Source: an uncultured Roseobacter sp. (lineage in GTDB: Bacteria > Pseudomonadota > Alphaproteobacteria > Rhodobacterales > Rhodobacteraceae). Taken from it: 64,000 nucleotides of DNA. Where the stretch lies: NCBI RefSeq assembly GCF_947488185.1, contig NZ_CANKYM010000002.1, positions 62,001-126,000 on the forward strand, given 5' to 3'. Shown piece after piece: positions 1 to 8,837 of the stretch. Position numbers and translations under genes: made by a program. The notes beneath the pieces were generated by a model. That model did not search any database. It saw only the letters and a program-made list of their open reading frames with translations, and was not told the origin of the DNA. Within the stretch, counting starts at the first letter, position 1. The number at the start of each line of letters is the position of its first letter.

Positions 1-620
1 TCGTTTGGATGTTCGCAGACCAAAAACGCTGACCTAGCAGCGCCGATCACATCCATAGACCCACCACCTCTGTAGATGGCCTTGTCGTGCTTGGCCTTGG
101 TCAGGTGCCGGATGATCACCACAGCAGTCTCGCCAGCTTCGGCGATGTCTTTCAGGAAGGACAAAAGCTGCCGGATTACATTGGGCTTGTAGATATCTTG
201 CCCAGCCGGGATATAGGCGAACAACGGGTCAAAGATGAGAAGGTCTGGTGGCTGTCGCTTCACTTCGCGCATGAGCGCCTGCAGACCTTTCTCGTCCAGC
301 GACAGGAAGTCACCCTGAACCCGAATGCGTGACGGATCGCCCCCCATCGCATCGATGCGCGGCCTGATCGTATACGCAGCATCATCCTCGGCGCTGAGGT
401 AAAGGACGCGACCGCGCCCCACCTTTTGACCATCTGGTAATTCCCCACCAATGCTGACCTGTACGGCCAGTTGCATCGCGAGGAAAGATTTGCCGACGCC
501 GGGGTCGCCCTCCATGATCGTGATCATGCTGAACGGGATGAACGGCTCCCACAGCCACTCGACTGCCTTGGGGTCGATTGTATCCAAGCCGACGAACAGT
601 TCCTTTTTCTTTGAGGTCAT
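1..620 (-). CDS. RepA-like AAA ATPase/helicase, cut by window edge
   Basis: The reading frame stays open from ATG at 620 to the window start (206 codons seen), so the C-terminus is missing. Residues about 35-42 form a Walker A box (GDPGVGKS), followed by a VLYLSAEDD strand and a Walker B-like LLIFDPLFAY. This pattern is typical of the RepA/AAA_25 family, RecA-fold hexameric helicases encoded by plasmids and P4-like islands. It probably unwinds DNA for replication of the excised element together with the primase just upstream. Its ATG overlaps the primase stop codon (ATGA), so the two are translationally coupled. Confidence 0.8.
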   Translation of the reverse strand, partial: MTSKKKELFVGLDTIDPKAVEWLWEPFIPFSMITIMEGDPGVGKSFLAMQLAVQVSIGGELPDGQKVGRGRVLYLSAEDDAAYTIRPRIDAMGGDPSRIRVQGDFLSLDEKGLQALMREVKRQPPDLLIFDPLFAYIPAGQDIYKPNVIRQLLSFLKDIAEAGETAVVIIRHLTKAKHDKAIYRGGGSMDVIGAARSAFLVCEHPN

Positions 621-1576
621 TGAGTGTCCCCCACCTTCGCGATGATCGCGTGGATTTCGCGCCCAAGACGGCTCAAGTTGTCCCCGTGCTTGTCCCGAAA
701 ATAGGGGCTGGCCCAGATGACGCTTGCGATTTCGTCCAACGAGGCACCGGCCTCGTGAAGCCCGGCCACCATTGCGAAAATTCGGTTTGACCTATCGTGG
801 GCGCGCGCTGTGTTGTGCCTGATAAGCGAGCTAGTCGAAGCGTCCAGCTTGTGTCGGTATCTTTTCCACACATCCCATTTAGAATGCGCATGTGGGTCCA
901 AATCCTGACCACGAAGATTGACCGTGTACGAACCTCGCTGGCTGAGTAACAGCTTTGGCCTTTCATCCATACACGTGGGGTCGAACTTCAAAAGTGGGAT
1001 GAACGGCTTCCCGTATTCCGGCTTGTGATTGTATGATCCCGGTATCCTCAGGAGCTTGTTTGCTGCGCTACCCCCTTTGTCGCCTCCGAACCGATAGGCG
1101 AGGGCTTTGGAATATGCCGACGCCGTTTGAGGCGTATGAGGGCAACCCCAGCACCATAGCGCTTGGGCGCGTCCCGGCGAGGTCTGCCACACGATTGACG
1201 GTTGAGGATTGAAAGCAAATGGGTCAGCTGCGTCCACATCGCACCAGCCAAACCAGCAATACTGGAAAACACTGCTGAGCTTTCGGTTTTTCCGGGTGTA
1301 GACATTCGGGCTGAAGTATTGATCCCATTCGTGGCGATTGTAAGAGCGCAAGACATCAACAACACACATGTCATCATCGATCTGCACGAACTCCTGTACC
1401 ATTCTCGACGAGCCTTTTTTGCGAAAGCAAAGCGAGGCATAGATCTTCACTCTGTCTCGTACTTGTGGTCCCCAGATCGCGAACAGAAACTCGTCCTGCT
1501 CTTTGACTGTCGTACGATCTGGCCAGCCATCTTGAAAAAGTGAGGGAGTCAAGAAGTCATCAATTTCGGGTGTCAT
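617..1576 (-). CDS. RepB-type DNA primase (archaeo-eukaryotic primase fold)
   Basis: A 319-aa protein. The acidic pair in FGWCDVDA (about residues 110-115) fits the metal-binding D-x-D of AEP primases. QTSPGRAQALW and LLRIPGSYNHKP match the later conserved blocks of RepB-like primases on plasmids and islands. It should make primers for the element's own replication with the RepA-like ATPase, to which it is coupled by a 4-base overlap. A GTG at 1606 extends the frame by 10 codons, but AAAGGA lies 6 bases before the ATG at 1576, so that start is preferred; the ATG at 1579 is also possible. The C-terminal part looks helical and has no recognised domain. Confidence 0.72.
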   Translation of the reverse strand: MTPEIDDFLTPSLFQDGWPDRTTVKEQDEFLFAIWGPQVRDRVKIYASLCFRKKGSSRMVQEFVQIDDDMCVVDVLRSYNRHEWDQYFSPNVYTRKNRKLSSVFQYCWFGWCDVDAADPFAFNPQPSIVWQTSPGRAQALWCWGCPHTPQTASAYSKALAYRFGGDKGGSAANKLLRIPGSYNHKPEYGKPFIPLLKFDPTCMDERPKLLLSQRGSYTVNLRGQDLDPHAHSKWDVWKRYRHKLDASTSSLIRHNTARAHDRSNRIFAMVAGLHEAGASLDEIASVIWASPYFRDKHGDNLSRLGREIHAIIAKVGDTQ

Positions 1577-1674
1577 CATATGTCCTTTCGGTAGGCGCAA
1601 CTTCACCGTTCACGCTGTTGGCGCGGCAGTTTCGATTGCGAATTTGCTGGGGGGGTAGTAGGGCGCTTAACGCC

Positions 1675-1896
1675 CTACCTGCGCCGTGATCGGCATTTGC
1701 ATTTGACCTTTGGTGGTCGAACGCCCGTCACCAGCATGTACCATTTGTCGAACTGGTCTGCGTCCCATGTCTTTGGACCACTCCTGCGCGGAAACCGTCC
1801 CAGATCTTCAAGCTCTTGAAGATGATCAAAGTCGTTTATGACGCCCAGTTTTTCGAGGCATTTCGGACAGTAAGTCCGCGTTTTCTTGCTTTTCAT
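1675..1896 (-). CDS. Small Cys-rich hypothetical protein of the element
   Basis: A 73-aa basic protein with two cysteine pairs, YCPKC near the N-terminus and KCKC near the C-terminus, which could bind one zinc ion. The C-terminus ends in a run of arginines. The longer frame back to 2028 overlaps the AlpA-like gene; ATG at 1896 lies 7 bases after the stop of that gene with GAGG upstream, so it is the likely start. Position between a regulator and the primase suggests a DNA-binding accessory role in replication or control, but no family is recognised. Confidence 0.5.
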   Translation of the reverse strand: MKSKKTRTYCPKCLEKLGVINDFDHLQELEDLGRFPRRSGPKTWDADQFDKWYMLVTGVRPPKVKCKCRSRRR

Positions 1897-1903
1897 GGCT
1901 GTC

Positions 1904-2152
1904 TTACCTCGCATCTGCGTAGTGCCAATCGGCACGTTCGGCTTTGCGACGTTCCAGCCATTCTGCGACCTCGGCGCGATCCCAGCAGACGGTTGCTGGG
2001 CTCGGGCGCAATCTGCGGGGAAACGCACCTCGTGCCTCGGCTCTCAATAGCGACGAGTTTGAGAGCGTGATCCCAAGGTTTTTGAGATCGCTTCGTGAAA
2101 GTAGCACTAGCGGTTGAGGGTGTGTTTCTACGGTGGTGTTATGTTCTGCCAT
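1904..2152 (-). CDS. AlpA-like helix-turn-helix regulator/excisionase
   Basis: An 82-aa protein containing LLSRSDLKNLGITLSNSSLL and a downstream WDRAEVAEWLERR motif. This is the layout of AlpA/MerR-like winged-helix proteins of phages and P4-like islands, where an HTH is followed by a conserved W-x-x-x-E-V-x-x-W segment. Such proteins act as excisionases or activate the integrase gene. A perfect AGGAGG lies just before the ATG. The gene sits between the integrase side and the replication genes, as in related elements. Confidence 0.72.
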   Translation of the reverse strand: MAEHNTTVETHPQPLVLLSRSDLKNLGITLSNSSLLRAEARGAFPRRLRPSPATVCWDRAEVAEWLERRKAERADWHYADAR

Positions 2153-2199
2153 TTCGGCCTCCTAAGTCTCAAAGAGGCCTTCCATTTATACTGAAAAAC

Positions 2200-2805
2200 T
2201 CAACCAGTATCGGGATTCAAATCGTCTATTTCGGTCCTAAACGGTGATTTTGAATGTATTCCAACAGCCTCCAAATCGTCGAGAATACGTTGCAAACGTT
2301 CGGCTTTTGGAGAGTCGCCAGAAACTAAACTTTCAAGGTCAGCCATGTCAGCCGAAGTCAAAGACAATGTCCCAATGATTTTTCGCAACCAATCTTCGAT
2401 GCTTTTCTGCTCAGTCATTTCTCTTAGGAATTCAGGTGCAAATCTTTTTGCGATTCCAGTTTCAGAGGCGACATCTTGTTCTAGCTGGCTCGTCCATTCG
2501 CCTTGGGTCTCTTGATCTTGAACCGAGAGCAGAGCGCGTTTCATGCGATCTTTCTCAATCCGCAATGCAGCCTCGTAGAGAGGGAAAAGCATCAGGTCAT
2601 CCTTGATGGATTTCCGGCCGCGCGAATTTGGCTCCCCAAGTAGCGCGTCTCGCGCTCGCGCAAGGCGCGTTTCGTCTTTTACAGTTGGGTCGTGGTGTGG
2701 ATTGGCTTTGATAATTGCAGCTAGTAAAATATTTACTAGGCGATCATGAGATAGCAGCTTTTGCTCAGCCCTCGGAAGACGGGGAAGTAATGATTTCTTC
2801 GACAT
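2200..2805 (-). CDS. Hypothetical protein overlapping the integrase
   Basis: A 201-aa, highly charged, probably all-helical soluble protein with no transmembrane segment and no recognised family. The start at MSKKSLLPRL (2805) is preferred over 2877 because the first 24 codons of the longer frame lie deep in the integrase gene. It still overlaps the integrase end by about 40 bases, so the two are cotranscribed. An RGRKSIKDDLMLFPLYEAAL segment near residue 70 suggests an island-specific regulatory or accessory protein. Function unknown. Confidence 0.5.
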   Translation of the reverse strand: MSKKSLLPRLPRAEQKLLSHDRLVNILLAAIIKANPHHDPTVKDETRLARARDALLGEPNSRGRKSIKDDLMLFPLYEAALRIEKDRMKRALLSVQDQETQGEWTSQLEQDVASETGIAKRFAPEFLREMTEQKSIEDWLRKIIGTLSLTSADMADLESLVSGDSPKAERLQRILDDLEAVGIHSKSPFRTEIDDLNPDTG

Positions 2806-3958
2806 ATTTTGCCCACCGTTCCAGCGCATCACGCTTTTCGTTGAAATACGTGTAGCGATTGTAGGTCGCGCCGACACCGGACACGACTCCTGATTTATGG
2901 TTGGTCACTGCATCGATCACATGAGGGGCTACGCCGATCTTCGCCATTCCCGTGGAGGCCGTGCGTCTGAAATCATGGAAACGCCAATCAGGTGTGTTTT
3001 CCGGCAGTGTCGCCTCAATACGTTCCTTGAGGCGTCCGAACCCAGATATCGCTGAACGCCCAGTCGTCGTGAAAACAAAGTCGCTGTCGAGGAACCTGTG
3101 CAGGGATCGCAGTATGTCCACGGCCTGTGGAGGCAGAGGCACAACATGCAAACGTGCGTTCTTCACGCGACTCGCTGGAAGTTCCCAAATTCCCTCATCA
3201 ATATTGAGTTCAGACCAACGCATGTCAGACACTTCAGCCCGTCGCTGCCCCGTCATCATCAGCAGCTTGAGGAATGGGCCGAACGGGTATCCCTCGACGT
3301 CACTATGATGCCAAATCGTTCGAATTTCAGCATCGCTCAACACTCGATCACGAGGGATTTCGCGCGTAGGTGGTCTGAGGAGAGCCACAGGCGATGTTTC
3401 GATGTCACCACGCATCACACACCAGTTCATGAGCTTTTTGATCGCTGAGAGCGCCCGATTTGCGCGTGTCGGTGTCCCCTTGGCGATGATGCCGTCCAGC
3501 ACCCTACTGACATCCTGCCGTTTGATCTGGTCGATTGGCCGATCCTTCAAACCATCGAACTTGTGTAGAACGCTTTCGGTCCGCTTCCAGTCCTTGGTGT
3601 TGGGCTTGGCGTGAAGCTCAATGAACTTGGGGATTGTGTTGCCCAGCGTGGGGGCCGATGCCTCCAAAACCTCAGGCGCTTTCTCGAATTCGCCCAACTC
3701 GACATCACGTGCGATTTCCATCGCGCGACGTCTGGCGTCGGCAAGGGAGACCACAGGATATGGGCCGATTTTGACGCGCCTGCGTGAACCGTCCGGGCGG
3801 ACCAACGTGTAGAACACCTTGGCACCTGTGGTCGACACACGTACATGCAGGCCGTTTACTTTCTGGTCGCGCACCTCGTACCGTTTTGCAGTCGCCGGGG
3901 GCATCGCGTCGAGTGATTTGGTTGTCAGCATCTGTTTCATGCAGACATCGTAAGACAC
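2765..3958 (-). CDS. Tyrosine integrase, P4/CP4-57 type
   Basis: A 397-aa phage-type integrase. Residues about 10-90 are the arm-binding DUF4102 domain (KVNGLHVRVSTTGAKVFY, then KIGPYPVVSLADAR), then a core-binding domain and the catalytic domain. The catalytic set is visible: Arg239 in TGQRRAEVSDM, His328-x-x-Arg331 in FHDFRRTAS, His354 in TNHKSG and Tyr366 in TYNRYTY. It recombines the element with a tRNA 3' end, matching the tRNA-Phe fragment at 8793-8837. All catalytic residues are intact, so it may be active. ATGs at 3940 or 3931 are alternative starts. Confidence 0.9.
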   Translation of the reverse strand: MSYDVCMKQMLTTKSLDAMPPATAKRYEVRDQKVNGLHVRVSTTGAKVFYTLVRPDGSRRRVKIGPYPVVSLADARRRAMEIARDVELGEFEKAPEVLEASAPTLGNTIPKFIELHAKPNTKDWKRTESVLHKFDGLKDRPIDQIKRQDVSRVLDGIIAKGTPTRANRALSAIKKLMNWCVMRGDIETSPVALLRPPTREIPRDRVLSDAEIRTIWHHSDVEGYPFGPFLKLLMMTGQRRAEVSDMRWSELNIDEGIWELPASRVKNARLHVVPLPPQAVDILRSLHRFLDSDFVFTTTGRSAISGFGRLKERIEATLPENTPDWRFHDFRRTASTGMAKIGVAPHVIDAVTNHKSGVVSGVGATYNRYTYFNEKRDALERWAKYVEEIITSPSSEG

Positions 3959-4041
3959 CCAGAATCCCCGTGTCAGGGTATGGTTTGGGAGGTTCTGTGC
4001 CGGATCGCATCCATATGCTTAGGATTGCCCCTATTGCGGGA

Positions 4042-5391
4042 CTAATCTTCATCTGCCGGTTGTTCGGGTTCTTCCCAACCCAGAGAGCGAAGGTGTTCCC
4101 AAACGTCATCGAAGCGAGTTTTTGAGCGTCTTGAAAGGCTCAGAAAGAACTCGTCGACCGAACCGGAACTGGGGCATGTCGGTTGCTTGGCTTTTAACAA
4201 CTCTAGAAGACGGTCCGGTACTCCGCCCGCATTCCAGATTTGCCCATTCTCTCGGGTTGCCTCTAGAACCTGATCCAGCATTTGTTCCGTTATGCCTTCG
4301 GCGAATGGCCGTATGAATCTGTCAAAGTTTGCCTCAGCATTCCGGTAACTGCCTGAATTGCCGAACCTTTCAAGTGCGTTTGGCCAGAATTTTTTGGCAG
4401 CGACTGCGTTCAATACTTCAGCTGCCTCAGTGCGCGAAAGGTCTGCAAACCTTGTAATGAGCACCTCTTCAAACGGTTCAAGCTCAACAGCTGCAAATGC
4501 TTCTGGGTAGTCTGCGAGCTGTGCATCGGAGGCAGCAACTTCCTGCAAAGCAGCCAAAGGGGCTTCCTGAACCCTTGGCAGAACTTCAGAGAAGTCTGCG
4601 AGCATGGCTAGCGCGCGCGGTCGAAACTCGGGATCGTCATCATTAATGAGCTTTGCGACAGCAGTAAGAACCTCTTGCCAGCTTTCTGATCGGCGGAGCC
4701 GCAGGGCATTAAGCGCGTCAACAATACGAATGCGATGATTGTCCCACTCGGGAGGCACGTTCTTGATGAGAGACTTTGCCAGTATTATTCCAAAATTCTT
4801 AAGAACCTCGCCACGCATACCAGAAAGATACTTGTCTTCAACGAATTCGATTGCCTTTCCTTCGTCACTTGGGAAGCCGGGCGATTGGACGTCGGTACTG
4901 AAGGACTCAAAGATCTTTCGCCCTTGTACGGGACGCTGACTCAGAACGATGTCGACAATGCCCACGATATGCGTTCGCACCAACTCATCAGTCGGTTCAA
5001 ACAGCTTATCTTCAACCGCAAACGCCGGGTGAGCGCACAGGTGCCGATCCTCGTATAGCCTCTGTAGGAGGCGATGCTCCTGCAAGTTCATCAGGCCCAT
5101 CTTTGTCTTTGCGTGCTCTAGCAAACTGCGCTCATGCTCAAGCAGCTTCGCGACATCGTTCGCCGCAATAGCTTTGTCCCAATCGCCAATGAATGCAGTG
5201 GCTTCTGCATCACCTGCTGCAGAAAGTTCACGGTACTTTAGCAAAATATCGAATACCAACGCTACCCACGCTGCGGATATCGCTGCGCGATACGCTCCAG
5301 AGCGATAGGCCCGCAACGCTTCGTTGTAGTAAGTTCTAGACCTGTGGTCTCTGATTCTGACGATTTCTGCGTCGAGGTCTTTCAATGCCAT
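4042..5391 (-). CDS. HEPN-domain protein, putative RNase effector
   Basis: A 449-aa soluble protein of no recognised family. The first about 150 residues are helical, with YYNEALRAYRSGAYRAAISA followed by DRHLCAHPAF. Arg116-x4-His121 is the R-x4-6-H signature of HEPN ribonucleases used in toxin-antitoxin, abortive-infection and Argonaute-linked defence systems. The remaining about 300 residues look like a helical-repeat sensor or scaffold ending in an acidic tail. It lies 206 bases after the helicase/nuclease gene and 83 before the integrase, same strand. Inference: effector half of a two-gene defence module. RNase activity is unproven; many HEPN proteins are inactive. Confidence 0.55.
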   Translation of the reverse strand: MALKDLDAEIVRIRDHRSRTYYNEALRAYRSGAYRAAISAAWVALVFDILLKYRELSAAGDAEATAFIGDWDKAIAANDVAKLLEHERSLLEHAKTKMGLMNLQEHRLLQRLYEDRHLCAHPAFAVEDKLFEPTDELVRTHIVGIVDIVLSQRPVQGRKIFESFSTDVQSPGFPSDEGKAIEFVEDKYLSGMRGEVLKNFGIILAKSLIKNVPPEWDNHRIRIVDALNALRLRRSESWQEVLTAVAKLINDDDPEFRPRALAMLADFSEVLPRVQEAPLAALQEVAASDAQLADYPEAFAAVELEPFEEVLITRFADLSRTEAAEVLNAVAAKKFWPNALERFGNSGSYRNAEANFDRFIRPFAEGITEQMLDQVLEATRENGQIWNAGGVPDRLLELLKAKQPTCPSSGSVDEFFLSLSRRSKTRFDDVWEHLRSLGWEEPEQPADED

Positions 5392-5597
5392 AAATGAGAA
5401 TCTTAGTTGCTCGGGGTAGCCTCAAGGCCACAAACCTCAATCAAACAGTCACGAACAAATTTCTCAAGGCTCGGAACGGGGACTTGGGTGCCGTGGGGGT
5501 GTTCCAGAGCGTAGTTGCTTTGGACTTCAATGGACATAGTGAGTATCAGGTTTGGATGAAATGGCTTGAAGGTTTGTGAATGCCTGCAATCGCTCGA

Positions 5598-8507
5598 TCA
5601 GCTTTTAGACTTCGCAATCTTTGTCTTTCCCTTACAGCGTGGGTAGCTGACACATCCTAGAAACGACCCATATCGCCCCCTTCTTTCGACCAGCCACCCA
5701 TCTTCACAACTGGGACAGCTCGGATATTCAGCACCGCAAGAACACTTGCTCAAACCGATGCTTTTGTTCCGAACTGGCAGTCCAATGCCACAGGACGCAC
5801 AAGCGTTCAAAGAATGCCCGCAGAGAGTGGCATGTTCGCACCTGTACCATGTTCGGCCATCTCTGGTCGGGACAGGAACCAGATGCCCACCACATTCGCC
5901 GCAGGTATGGTTGAATTCTACTTGGCCGTCCGCGCCGGTTGTTCCGTACTCAGGATCATCCAACAACTCGGAAACGAAAGCCGATTGTTTTGAAGCTGAC
6001 CCCATAAGTGTCACGGATTTTCGGGCACGGGTGAGCGCGACGTACATAACTCGGCGTTCTTCAGCATTCTCAAATGGCTCGGCCTCCGGTGAGACAAGAC
6101 TTAGGAGTGGGTCATCAACGATTTCTGATGGAAAGCCCGTACGGCCACGAAACATGTTCAGGATCACCACGTGATCGGCCTCAAGCCCTTTGGATGCATG
6201 GATCGTGCGAAACGAGATGTCCAAATCGGAGAACTTGCGACGCAGTTGCGCGAGATTGGATGGGGCTAAGTGTCGATAACGGCCAAGCAACAAAACCGAG
6301 ACTGGCTGCTTTCGTTGAACCGTACCTTGCAACGAGTGAAGCACTTGCTCCAGCTTGTTTTGCTCGTCGGCTTTGATTGTCGAGACAACTTTCAACGCAG
6401 GCATATCTGACGTGCCAGCTGGTATCACTGTCTTGTTCAACTGAGCCGGGTTTTGTAGCACAAATCTCTTCGCAGCATGTGCAATCTGATCGACTGAACG
6501 GAAAGTCCTTCCCAAATCTACAGTTCGGTGAACACCAGATTGCCCATCAAATTGCCCCCCAAACTCATCGCCAAAGTTTCGCATGAGATTGATATCTGAT
6601 CCGGCAAATCGGTAGATCGACTGCCAGTCATCACCAACTGCGAAAATGCGTGCATCACTGTGTTGGGCTATTAGAGCTTTGACCAAGCACCCCCGGCTGC
6701 GCGATATGTCTTGAAACTCATCCACCAAGATGTGTTTGAACGGGCTGGCATACTCTCCCGTCTCGGCATACTTGGTTGCCCGAAGGATCATATCTTCAAA
6801 ATCAATCCGCCCGTTTAACTGTTTTTGGTACTCTAGGTAGACTGGCTCGAAAATGGACAGAAACGCCTTGGCACGTTTGCCAAGCTTCAAGATACGTCCT
6901 TTCTCCGCGCATTCGTCGAGGTGGTATCCACCCCCTTTGTAGTGCTTCAAGAAGGTTCCAAGCAGCTGCACAAAACTGTCGGCTTGGTTTAGCTCCACAA
7001 TCCTGTCGAAGAGCGTTTCTGGTGACCTTGGATTGACGGTCTCAAAGGGCGCAATTTTTTCAGCAAGTGCTTCCAGCAACCGACCGTCTTCACGCTCATA
7101 ACTGAATGTCTCGATCAGAGTCGTTTCATGTTCAGCGTGGACACCACGCTTCCAATCCATTCCAGCGAGATATTCTTCGCGATCTACGAATGGCGCAGTT
7201 GACAGCCGATAGGTTCCGTCTACCGATTTCGTACGTCGAACACCAAAGTGCTCAATGTAGATGCCGCTTTTTGTTAAGCGAAAATCTGGACAGTAGTCAC
7301 GAAAGCCACCTTCGGAAACCTTATGCTCGTAGTCGGGTTCATACTCATACTCGATGCCGTTCTCATACAGCCAGTTGGCAATCATCAACTCTTCAAAGCT
7401 TTTAACCTGCTCCCCTTGAAGGGTGCGAAGATCAAGCTTTTCAATGTAAGTGTAGTAGCTGTGCTTTTTCTTGAAATCCCACTCGCTTTTTTCTTCCAAA
7501 CGCGTGTGGGAGAACCAGCCCACGATTGACTTTGACACTTCTGATGCCGTTCGGACCAAAGCCCTCAGGATTTCTCGGATCAAGGCAAGGTAAGCCTTGT
7601 CGTCCGTGGCATGAGCAGCCAATGCTGGCTTGCTTCCTTCAACGGACCCTATGATGTCATAGGCCAGCGAATGGAATGTACGGGCTTCCAAGGGCTCCCC
7701 ACACTTGGCCTCGATCCGCTCACTCATTTCTTTGGCAGCGTCTTTGGCAAACGCCAGAAGCAGCACTTCTTCTGGTCTGCGCGCGCCAGACTTCAATAAG
7801 TAGCCCGCTTTGGCAGTAATGACGCTGGTTTTGCCCGAACCAGCGCCAGCCAAGACCAGAGTTGCATCTTCATCAGAAACGATTGATTGCCGTTGTTCTG
7901 GCGTCAGTGGATTGCTTTCAAATGTTTCGAAGAAGTCGGCCCACTCGATCAACTGACGTTCCTCAAAAGTCGAAATTGCCTGCTGCCTTACTTGTGGGGC
8001 GCTTTTCATAAACCCCTGAATCGTATGGATTTGATCCCGATGCGCATCCTCTAGGGCCTCTTGTGGTAGCTTGGAAAGAAGACGCTGATCGAGGCCACGA
8101 GCGCGCTCCAGTATTGGAGACACCACGCACGCTGCCGGATAGGTCGCTGGGTTAGAAAGCCCTCCAATTTCCAACACCAATGCATCAATGATTGCACGGC
8201 TTTGTTCAAAATCGGCTTGGACGGTCGCTTCCCAGTCCACGCGAATGGCGTTCGAGAAATTGACCGCGTCTTTGTGCCGAGCGCCTTTGAGCAAGTGAAC
8301 AGGTTGATCATCGAATTGGAACGTCAGAGAGGCCCCCCAAAATCCATGCTCAACTGTTGGAGCAGAAGCAAGCGCCCGCAACGCGCCGGAGACTAAAGGC
8401 TTGGCATGTATGACAATCTCGTTCCCATCGTACTCTATGTACTTGGCATGTTTTCCAAATGGGTTGAGGAAAAACCCTATCAGCGGCTTTTGTTGTAAGC
8501 GGTTCAA
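5598..8507 (-). CDS. UvrD-type helicase with PD-(D/E)XK-like insert and zinc ribbons
   Basis: A 969-aa superfamily 1A helicase. Walker A is AGAGSGKT (about residues 220-227), Walker B is LVDEFQD, with TIHASKGLEADHV and RVMYVALTRAR as motifs V and VI. Inserted at about 370-425 is FEELMIANWLYENGIEYEYE, then YCPDF (Asp408) and IYIEHFG (Glu419), a layout like PD-(D/E)XK or Vsr-type nucleases that also occurs in helicase IV-like proteins. The C-terminus has four Cys-rich ribbons similar to topoisomerase I zinc fingers. The N-terminal 200 residues are family-specific. It starts at TTG with no clear ribosome site. Likely nucleic-acid processing in defence or repair; paired with the HEPN gene. Confidence 0.8.
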   Translation of the reverse strand: MNRLQQKPLIGFFLNPFGKHAKYIEYDGNEIVIHAKPLVSGALRALASAPTVEHGFWGASLTFQFDDQPVHLLKGARHKDAVNFSNAIRVDWEATVQADFEQSRAIIDALVLEIGGLSNPATYPAACVVSPILERARGLDQRLLSKLPQEALEDAHRDQIHTIQGFMKSAPQVRQQAISTFEERQLIEWADFFETFESNPLTPEQRQSIVSDEDATLVLAGAGSGKTSVITAKAGYLLKSGARRPEEVLLLAFAKDAAKEMSERIEAKCGEPLEARTFHSLAYDIIGSVEGSKPALAAHATDDKAYLALIREILRALVRTASEVSKSIVGWFSHTRLEEKSEWDFKKKHSYYTYIEKLDLRTLQGEQVKSFEELMIANWLYENGIEYEYEPDYEHKVSEGGFRDYCPDFRLTKSGIYIEHFGVRRTKSVDGTYRLSTAPFVDREEYLAGMDWKRGVHAEHETTLIETFSYEREDGRLLEALAEKIAPFETVNPRSPETLFDRIVELNQADSFVQLLGTFLKHYKGGGYHLDECAEKGRILKLGKRAKAFLSIFEPVYLEYQKQLNGRIDFEDMILRATKYAETGEYASPFKHILVDEFQDISRSRGCLVKALIAQHSDARIFAVGDDWQSIYRFAGSDINLMRNFGDEFGGQFDGQSGVHRTVDLGRTFRSVDQIAHAAKRFVLQNPAQLNKTVIPAGTSDMPALKVVSTIKADEQNKLEQVLHSLQGTVQRKQPVSVLLLGRYRHLAPSNLAQLRRKFSDLDISFRTIHASKGLEADHVVILNMFRGRTGFPSEIVDDPLLSLVSPEAEPFENAEERRVMYVALTRARKSVTLMGSASKQSAFVSELLDDPEYGTTGADGQVEFNHTCGECGGHLVPVPTRDGRTWYRCEHATLCGHSLNACASCGIGLPVRNKSIGLSKCSCGAEYPSCPSCEDGWLVERRGRYGSFLGCVSYPRCKGKTKIAKSKS

Positions 8508-8641
8508 TATTCAGGAACTTTCAAATCGATAGGACATGCGAACTAAGATCTAGGATATCGACCATTCCGCTTGCCTAAAACCCGAAATGAGGAAGCTACA
8601 GGCAGGCTTTCTGGAGCGTTATGGCCGGTAAGTGTGGCCGC

Positions 8642-8663
8642 TGGGTGCTCAGTGGGTGCCGAG
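8642..8663. repeat. Tandem 11-bp repeat beside the att site
   Basis: TGGGTGCTCAG is followed directly by TGGGTGCCGAG (two mismatches), about 130 bases inside the island border. Short direct repeats in this position are what arm-type binding sites of tyrosine integrases look like. That is inference; the stretch 8508-8792 holds no gene. Confidence 0.35.
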
Positions 8664-8792
8664 AGTGGTGGGCTGGACTGAAATGGATTGGTTTGCCCTG
8701 CGATTGATTGGAGATCACACAGTATTGAAGCCAAAGACTTTTTGCGTCGGCTCGCAGCAAGTTGCGAGAGTTTGAATAGAAACCCAGGAAAA

Positions 8793-8837
8793 TTGAAAAT
8801 CCTCGTGTCGGTGGTTCGATTCCGCCCCCGGGCACCA
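8793..8837 (+). other. attR: 3' fragment of tRNA-Phe
   Basis: The 45 bases run from the anticodon loop (TTGAAAATCC) through the T arm (GGTTCGATTCC) to an encoded CCA end (CCCCCGGGCACCA). They match, from memory, the 3' part of alphaproteobacterial tRNA-Phe(GAA), apart from about two changes around the anticodon stem. The sequence upstream of 8793 does not form a D arm or a matching acceptor strand, so this is not a full tRNA. It is best explained as the direct-repeat copy left at the right end of the integrated element. Confidence 0.8.

Larger units (their letters stand above)
1..8837. mobile_element. Integrative element (right part), inserted at tRNA-Phe
   Basis: A one-direction (minus strand) block of replication, regulatory, integrase and cargo genes ends at a 45-nt 3' fragment of tRNA-Phe at 8793-8837. 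For an element in the 3' end of a plus-strand tRNA gene, the truncated copy marks the right border and the intact tRNA lies to the left, here outside the window. RepA-like ATPase, RepB-type primase, AlpA and a P4/CP4-57-type integrase are the usual core of satellite-like or P4-like islands. The unusual point is that the integrase is about 4.8 kb from this border, with two cargo genes in between. The left border is not visible. Confidence 0.75.

Noticed and set aside
5394..5579. 61-codon plus-strand frame between the helicase and HEPN genes
   Set aside because: No ribosome site, no homology recognised, and opposite to all neighbouring genes.
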